Source: Saprospiraceae bacterium UBA7328 (GTDB lineage: Bacteria; Bacteroidota; Bacteroidia; Chitinophagales; Saprospiraceae). Taken from it: 38,174 nucleotides of DNA. The DNA is taken from positions 1-38,174 of the forward strand of contig DKPS01000269.1 of NCBI GenBank assembly GCA_002471345.1, written 5' to 3'. The notes under the pieces were generated by a model that worked only from the letters and a program-made list of their open reading frames with translations, made no database searches and was not told where the DNA came from. Numbering within the stretch: the first letter of the stretch is position 1; every line of letters begins with the position of its first letter. Made by a program: the position numbers and the translations under genes. Below, piece after piece: positions 34,411 to 38,174 of this stretch.

Positions 34411-35613
34411 CTATTCTCCATTCAAATAACCTCTCAGATATTCAAAACATGGACCTAAGTCTCCTCTTTGTGCTACGGTAGCTTTAGTGATCATTTCACT
34501 TTTATCTTTTTTAAGTTCAGGTATGACATACTCCATAAACATCTCTCCAAAAGCAGTAGAAGCATCTCGTGGCAGTTCATTTGGCAAGTTATCTACAGTC
34601 ATCATATCTACAGCATCAATATCAAAAGGTTGGACCTCTGATTGAGTTTGTGGATCAAAACCAAATACTGGATCAGCAATGGTGCTTGCCTTAATAGTAG
34701 AAGGGATAGAACTAACTGGAGCAATATCACATGTCACATCTGCAATAACTTTAATCCCAAAATCAGGACTTTTCATTTGATCTATAGAAAAGAATGCCGG
34801 AGCATCATTATCCCAATAAATACCATTGATCATAATATCCGTCATGGGCAGAAAATGGTCAAAATCCGAATTATAATCAGAGGGATTTTGATAGAAGTCA
34901 TTGACATCGTCAAATACTTTTCCATCTTTGCGCTCTGCATAATAGAAGCTATTTAGCTGAGTATAAACTGGCACATCGAAAGACTTCAAGACATAATCTA
35001 TAGGTCTCACCTTCTTAAAGCCCATATCATCCAAAACCATTGCTGCACCCTGAGCTACTCTCCCGGTACCAGTTAGGACAACTTTGATATTTGGGAATTT
35101 GGTTTGTGAATACACAGCTTTGGCGGCGTTATAATCAAACATCTCATTCATTCGAGGAAGATCGAAAGCTTGAGTTCTCTTTCCATACGTCCAGAGTCCG
35201 TTATGTGCTCCAACCATTCCTGCAAATTTGCCAAAAGCAATGACCCGAGCTCCCTTATCATTAGTCAAAACCTCATAATCAATTAAAGAAATATTCTGAT
35301 CCACAATAGATTTTAGAAGTTGCTGATTATAAGTTTGTTCTTTAATTGTATGAGAGAAGAAGAAGTAAGTCTTATCAGCTATTAGTGAAGATATGGGCAC
35401 CTCTTTTACCCCAATAAGAATAGACCTATCATTCAAGTTTTCTGATAATGAAACTTCTGCATTGATGTAGTCTTGATCAGAGTAACATCTCACTTGAGAG
35501 GGCTGCACAACTATATCCCATCCTTTATCCATAAGCATTTTGCATTGCTCTGGATTCAGTGTAACCCTACTATCTGCTGGTTTTTTTTCTTCTCTTATGA
35601 TACCAATTTTCAT
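34411..35613 (-). CDS. Saccharopine dehydrogenase, NAD+, lysine-forming type (LYS1-like)
   Basis: The N-terminal alanine dehydrogenase/PNT-like domain starts MKIGIIREEKKPADSRVTL. The catalytic pair of yeast LYS1 is present: Lys70 in ILIGVKEVP and His88 in FFFSHTIKEQ. The Rossmann motif VVLTGTGRVAQGAAMVL (about 178-195) binds NAD. At 400 residues it fits the single-domain class. The enzyme interconverts saccharopine with lysine plus 2-oxoglutarate; in Bacteroidota it more often serves lysine breakdown than synthesis, which is inference. The C-terminal segment ADVTCDIAPVSSIPSTIKAS and DNLPNELPRDAS fit the substrate-binding part. It stands alone, convergent with the AlkD-like gene (48 nt). Confidence 0.85.
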   Translation of the reverse strand: MKIGIIREEKKPADSRVTLNPEQCKMLMDKGWDIVVQPSQVRCYSDQDYINAEVSLSENLNDRSILIGVKEVPISSLIADKTYFFFSHTIKEQTYNQQLLKSIVDQNISLIDYEVLTNDKGARVIAFGKFAGMVGAHNGLWTYGKRTQAFDLPRMNEMFDYNAAKAVYSQTKFPNIKVVLTGTGRVAQGAAMVLDDMGFKKVRPIDYVLKSFDVPVYTQLNSFYYAERKDGKVFDDVNDFYQNPSDYNSDFDHFLPMTDIMINGIYWDNDAPAFFSIDQMKSPDFGIKVIADVTCDIAPVSSIPSTIKASTIADPVFGFDPQTQSEVQPFDIDAVDMMTVDNLPNELPRDASTAFGEMFMEYVIPELKKDKSEMITKATVAQRGDLGPCFEYLRGYLNGE

Positions 35614-35670
35614 CTGACCTTTTTAGAATTGTAAAAGAGGAGTAAATTTACTACGATTAAAATCTAAATT

Positions 35671-36213
35671 ATGGACAAGGCTCTAGAAACCATGATCAAA
35701 AATATGCCTGAAAAAACAGGAAAGTCATTAGATGAATGGAAAACTATCCTAAAATCTAAGGCATTTTCAAAACATTCTGAAGGCGTTAAATTTTTAAAAA
35801 CTGAGCATGGAGTGACCCATGGGTTTGCAAATACTATTGTTACATTGTCAAAAGATGAGAACAATAGTCCCGATGATTTGGTCACCACACAATACAGCGG
35901 AAAAGAGTCTCTTATTCCAATTTACGATTCTCTTATTTCAGTAGTAAAAAAATTGGGTGATGATGTAACTATCACTCCTAAGAAAGCAAGTGTAAGCATC
36001 ATTCGTAAAAAGCAATTTGTCCTTATAAAACCTGCTACAAAAACAAGGATTGATTTAGGTTTCAAGTTAAAAGAAAAGCCTATTGGGGACAGGTTGGAAA
36101 GTTCGGGACCATTCGGTTCAATGTGTACACACAGAGTAAAATTATCAACAACAGATGAAGTAGATGGTGAGCTAATTGGCTGGATTACTGAGGCTTATGA
36201 AAAGGCTGGATAA
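35671..36213 (+). CDS. DUF4287 plus DUF5655 two-domain protein
   Basis: The 180-residue cytosolic protein joins two small domains I recognise. Residues 1-70 (KTGKSLDEWKTILKSKAFSK then HGVTHGFANTIV) form DUF4287. Residues about 80-178 (SGKESLIPIYDSLISVVKKL through FVLIKPATKTRIDLGFKLKE to VDGELIGWITEAYEKAG) form DUF5655. DUF5655 is related to YdhG/YdeI-like surface folds; the function of the pair is unknown, though it is common in bacteria as a single gene. It is divergent from the saccharopine dehydrogenase (57 nt). Its end lies 64 nt before the most likely start of the outer membrane barrel gene. Confidence 0.8.
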   Translation: MDKALETMIKNMPEKTGKSLDEWKTILKSKAFSKHSEGVKFLKTEHGVTHGFANTIVTLSKDENNSPDDLVTTQYSGKESLIPIYDSLISVVKKLGDDVTITPKKASVSIIRKKQFVLIKPATKTRIDLGFKLKEKPIGDRLESSGPFGSMCTHRVKLSTTDEVDGELIGWITEAYEKAG

Positions 36214-36277
36214 GAAGCCAAATCTAGAAAAGCATTATATCATATCATATTCTAATGTGCTTCATCGTTATGATTTC

Positions 36278-36988
36278 ATGACTAAATGCATATTTCCTCT
36301 TATCGCTTTGTTTTTTGTTGTAGAGGCAAATGCTCAATTCGGCATAAGACTTTCAACTCAACAAAACGACTATTCTAATTGGAATACCATTGTGAGTTCA
36401 GCAGTATCTCCTGCCAATAATAATATTTTCGGATCATCATATGAGATAGGGGTAGATTATTGGTTTAGGCTAAAAAACGTTCGCTTAGAATTTTATCCTG
36501 AAGTTGGATTAGGATACTCCCAATCATCAAATTCTAACAGCGGCTCAGAAGCCTTTCCTAGCTCTTATAAACTTAAAAAAGTCTTTGGAGGCATCAACGC
36601 CCATCTTTACTTTTTAGATCTTAAAAATGACTGCATGTGCCCTACCTTTTCCAAGCAGAATGACTTCATTAAGAAAGGGCTATTTTTAATACTCTCCTCC
36701 AAAGCTCATTTTCAAAACAAAGAAACTTTATACCCTATAGATATAATTAAGAATAACGATTTAGCAATTGAAGTTGCGGCAGGTCTGGGATTGGATATTG
36801 GAATCAGTGACCTGATTACTGTTTCTCCATTTGGAATGGTTTCGTATTTTCCTTCCTCAGAATGGGACGGAATAAGTATAAATCATGGAATTGTGCATGT
36901 CCTTCCTCCTGACGAGACCACTTCAAATATTGCCTTTAAGGTGGGAGTAAGAATAGGATTCAGACCCGATTACCTAACAAATAGATAA
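36278..36988 (+). CDS. Outer membrane beta-barrel protein
   Basis: I take ATG 36278, which gives a signal peptide MTKCIFPLIALFFVVEANA followed by QFGIRL. The upstream start at 36176 lies inside the DUF5655 gene and adds no signal. The 236-residue mature region alternates short strands with polar residues and ends in a classic barrel strand (AFKVGVRIGFRP). YEIGVDYWFRL, VRLEFYPEVGLGYS and AAGLGLDIGISDLITVSPFG are amphipathic strands of an 8- to 10-stranded barrel. Cys-containing DCMCPTFSK is probably in a loop. It resembles the small barrels of unknown function found widely in Bacteroidota. A porin-like or structural role is likely, substrate unknown. Confidence 0.65.
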   Translation: MTKCIFPLIALFFVVEANAQFGIRLSTQQNDYSNWNTIVSSAVSPANNNIFGSSYEIGVDYWFRLKNVRLEFYPEVGLGYSQSSNSNSGSEAFPSSYKLKKVFGGINAHLYFLDLKNDCMCPTFSKQNDFIKKGLFLILSSKAHFQNKETLYPIDIIKNNDLAIEVAAGLGLDIGISDLITVSPFGMVSYFPSSEWDGISINHGIVHVLPPDETTSNIAFKVGVRIGFRPDYLTNR

Positions 36989-37015
36989 ATTCACTTAACC
37001 TAGAACAAAATCATC

Positions 37016-37858
37016 ATGAAAAACACAAGGAGAAATTTTATAGGGCTTTCTTCCATTGGTCTAATTGGAATAATCCCATCAGAAAAGAAAAGAATATTTT
37101 CTTTTGGGAAACAAGAAAATGAGGAATCTATTATTCATCCCAAGTATCCTTCTACTCTTTCTGATGATATAAGTGCTGTAGTAGGTGCCTCACATGCCAA
37201 TTTTGAAAAAGTTAGAGAGATAGTAGATGCAAGGCCCGAATTATCAAAAGCTACATGGGATTGGGGATTTGGAGATGTAGAATCTGCCCTTGGGGCTGCT
37301 TCCCACATGGGAAGGAAAGACATAGCCGAATATCTGATGGGGCACGGAGCAAGAGCTAATATCTTTACTCTTGCAATGTTAGGTAAAGTGGATGCAGTAA
37401 AAAGTATAATAGATGCTATGCCTGGAATAGAGTCTAATTTAGGACCTCATGGATTCACACTCATGCATCATGCTAAAATCAGATTAAGAAGAAAGAATGT
37501 AGAAGGTACCGAAAAAGATACTCAAGAAGCACTTGTGGAATATTTAGAAGGAATAAAAGGAGCTAATACAGGAGCTCAGAGCATAGAAGTTACAGAAGCA
37601 GAAAAAGAAATCTATCTAGGTAAATATACTTTTGGATCTGGGGAAGATGAATTCTTCGAGGTAAAACTCAATATGAGAAAATTTTTAGCTCTGTCTAGAG
37701 GCTCTTATTTTGGAAGGACTCTTAATAAAGTAGGTGACCATACATTCGCTCCTGGAGGAGGGCCTTCAGTGAGAATAGTATTTGATGTGGAAGATAATAA
37801 AGCTACGGCAGTGACAATTCATGATCCAGAAGTGATAATTACAGCTAAAAGGGTCTAG
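37016..37858 (+). CDS. Ankyrin-repeat protein with Tat-type signal
   Basis: The N-terminus NTRRNFIGLSSIGLIGIIP matches a twin-arginine signal (TRRNFI). Ankyrin-like repeats follow in the middle (GFGDVESALGAASHMGRKDI with AEYLMGHGAR, then GKVDAVKSIIDAMPG and HGFTLMHHA), and the C-terminal ~100 residues form a beta-rich domain (IYLGKYTFGSGEDEFFEVKL onward, like DUF3471-type add-ons). The ankyrin part would bind a partner in the periplasm. It lies 27 nt after the barrel gene and is probably in the same operon. Its stop overlaps the convergent VOC gene by 3 nt. No enzymatic residue is seen. Confidence 0.75.
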   Translation: MKNTRRNFIGLSSIGLIGIIPSEKKRIFSFGKQENEESIIHPKYPSTLSDDISAVVGASHANFEKVREIVDARPELSKATWDWGFGDVESALGAASHMGRKDIAEYLMGHGARANIFTLAMLGKVDAVKSIIDAMPGIESNLGPHGFTLMHHAKIRLRRKNVEGTEKDTQEALVEYLEGIKGANTGAQSIEVTEAEKEIYLGKYTFGSGEDEFFEVKLNMRKFLALSRGSYFGRTLNKVGDHTFAPGGGPSVRIVFDVEDNKATAVTIHDPEVIITAKRV

Positions 37859-38174
37859 TATCTATTCCAATTTTGTAATTCTATGATATTTCCATCGGGA
37901 TCTCTGACGTATATGACAGTTATCGTTCCTATTCCTATGACTTCATTTTGAGAGATTTTCCCGAGTTTGGAACCTCCATGTTTGATTACATTTTCTAGGA
38001 TTTCAGGTACATCTTCTACTTCAAATGCGATATGACCAAAACCACCTCTATTGGCAAAAGGAGTTGGTCGATCTTCATTAACAGTATACTGATATATTTC
38101 TAAAGTTGGGCCAAAATCTCCATATCCAGGCAATCTCAAATGAGCTCCAATTAGGGATATTCAGGAATTAAGGC
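37855..38174 (-). pseudogene. VOC (glyoxalase-fold) protein, 3' part, edge-cut and probably frameshifted
   Basis: The frame 38139-37855 encodes the second half of a vicinal-oxygen-chelate protein. It contains LRLPGYGDFGPTLEIYQYT, the metal-ligand segment GFGHIAFEVEDVPEILENVI (His and a Glu/Gln strand), and VYVRDPDGNIIELQNW, whose final E-L is the second metal strand. TTG 38137-38139 opens the reported frame, but homology clearly extends upstream as IGAHLRLPG until TGA 38161-38163, while LIPEYP is read in the other frame. This suggests a frameshift near 38155. The upstream half lies outside the window. The VOC superfamily includes glyoxalases, dioxygenases and resistance proteins; no choice can be made here. 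Confidence 0.6.

Noticed and set aside
36176..36277. Upstream start of the outer membrane barrel gene
   Set aside because: It lies inside the DUF5655 gene and hides the clear signal peptide that begins at 36278.
1..38174. A reassigned stop codon or programmed readthrough across the region
   Set aside because: All three stop codons occur as lesions, the inferred lost residues differ (Trp, Leu, Gln), and frameshifts occur as well. The intact genes end at the same codons. Decay or sequence error is simpler.
1..38174. CRISPR array, tRNA, rRNA or intact insertion sequence
   Set aside because: No regular short repeats with spacers, no cloverleaf sequence that I could fold, and no transposase reading frame were found on either strand.

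Overview
The window looks like a piece of chromosome from a marine-type member of the Bacteroidota, probably near the Saprospiria/Cytophagia. The DNA is AT-rich, starts rarely have a Shine-Dalgarno sequence, and a Bacteroidota-type -7 box (TAnnTTTG) lies in front of rimO. Many products are lipoproteins or Tat/Sec-exported proteins of families common in that phylum (DUF6090, NIPSNAP, IPTL-CTERM, a CHU_C-like tail, DUF4287/DUF5655). I see no rRNA, tRNA, CRISPR array, phage module or intact insertion sequence.

Layout. 1-3.3 kb (minus): a broken TetR start at the left edge, then a COG1233 FAD oxidoreductase and a DUF3556 membrane protein in one operon. 3.3-5.4 kb: decayed DNA holding a secreted IPTL-CTERM protein cut by a stop codon, a CHU_C-like tail and orphan fragments. 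5.4-10.1 kb (plus): a catabolic-looking run of a GH5-type glycosidase lipoprotein, an NTF2-like lipoprotein, an amidohydrolase lipoprotein and a quinone-oxidoreductase-like dehydrogenase. 10.1-12.7 kb (minus): DUF1330 protein and PQQ-alcohol dehydrogenase with a fused cytochrome c. 13-14.4 kb (plus): a paraoxonase-like lactonase followed 3 nt later by a secreted avidin-family protein. 14.4-16.6 kb: rimO (minus) and a secreted JAMM-like protein (plus). 16.8-18.6 kb: a GC-rich, probably transferred flavin monooxygenase with a wrecked N-terminus. 19.1-22.3 kb (minus): a second copy of the amidohydrolase type plus a Tat-exported, divergent M19 dipeptidase. 22.9-25.5 kb: NIPSNAP protein and an arylsulfatase with two internal stops. 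25.7-29 kb (minus): a dead and a live DUF6090 gene, and a Tat-exported PLP enzyme. 30-38.2 kb: PlsC-like protein without its catalytic His, MESH1-like HD hydrolase, M48-like protein without its HExxH, alkaline phosphatase, AlkD-like protein, saccharopine dehydrogenase, DUF4287/DUF5655 protein, outer membrane barrel, ankyrin protein and a VOC protein at the edge.

Two themes stand out. One is an exported degradative and binding repertoire (glycosidase, two amidohydrolases, M19 dipeptidase, sulfatase, phosphatase, PQQ dehydrogenase, lactonase, avidin). The other is gene decay: at least six genes carry nonsense codons or frameshifts, and three more have lost catalytic residues. The residues inferred under the stops differ (Trp, probably Leu, Gln), so decay or assembly error explains them better than a changed genetic code. 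The most distinctive items are the lactonase-avidin pair, the divergent M19 enzyme with a second M19 remnant 7 kb away, and the transferred monooxygenase with the lost Rossmann motif.
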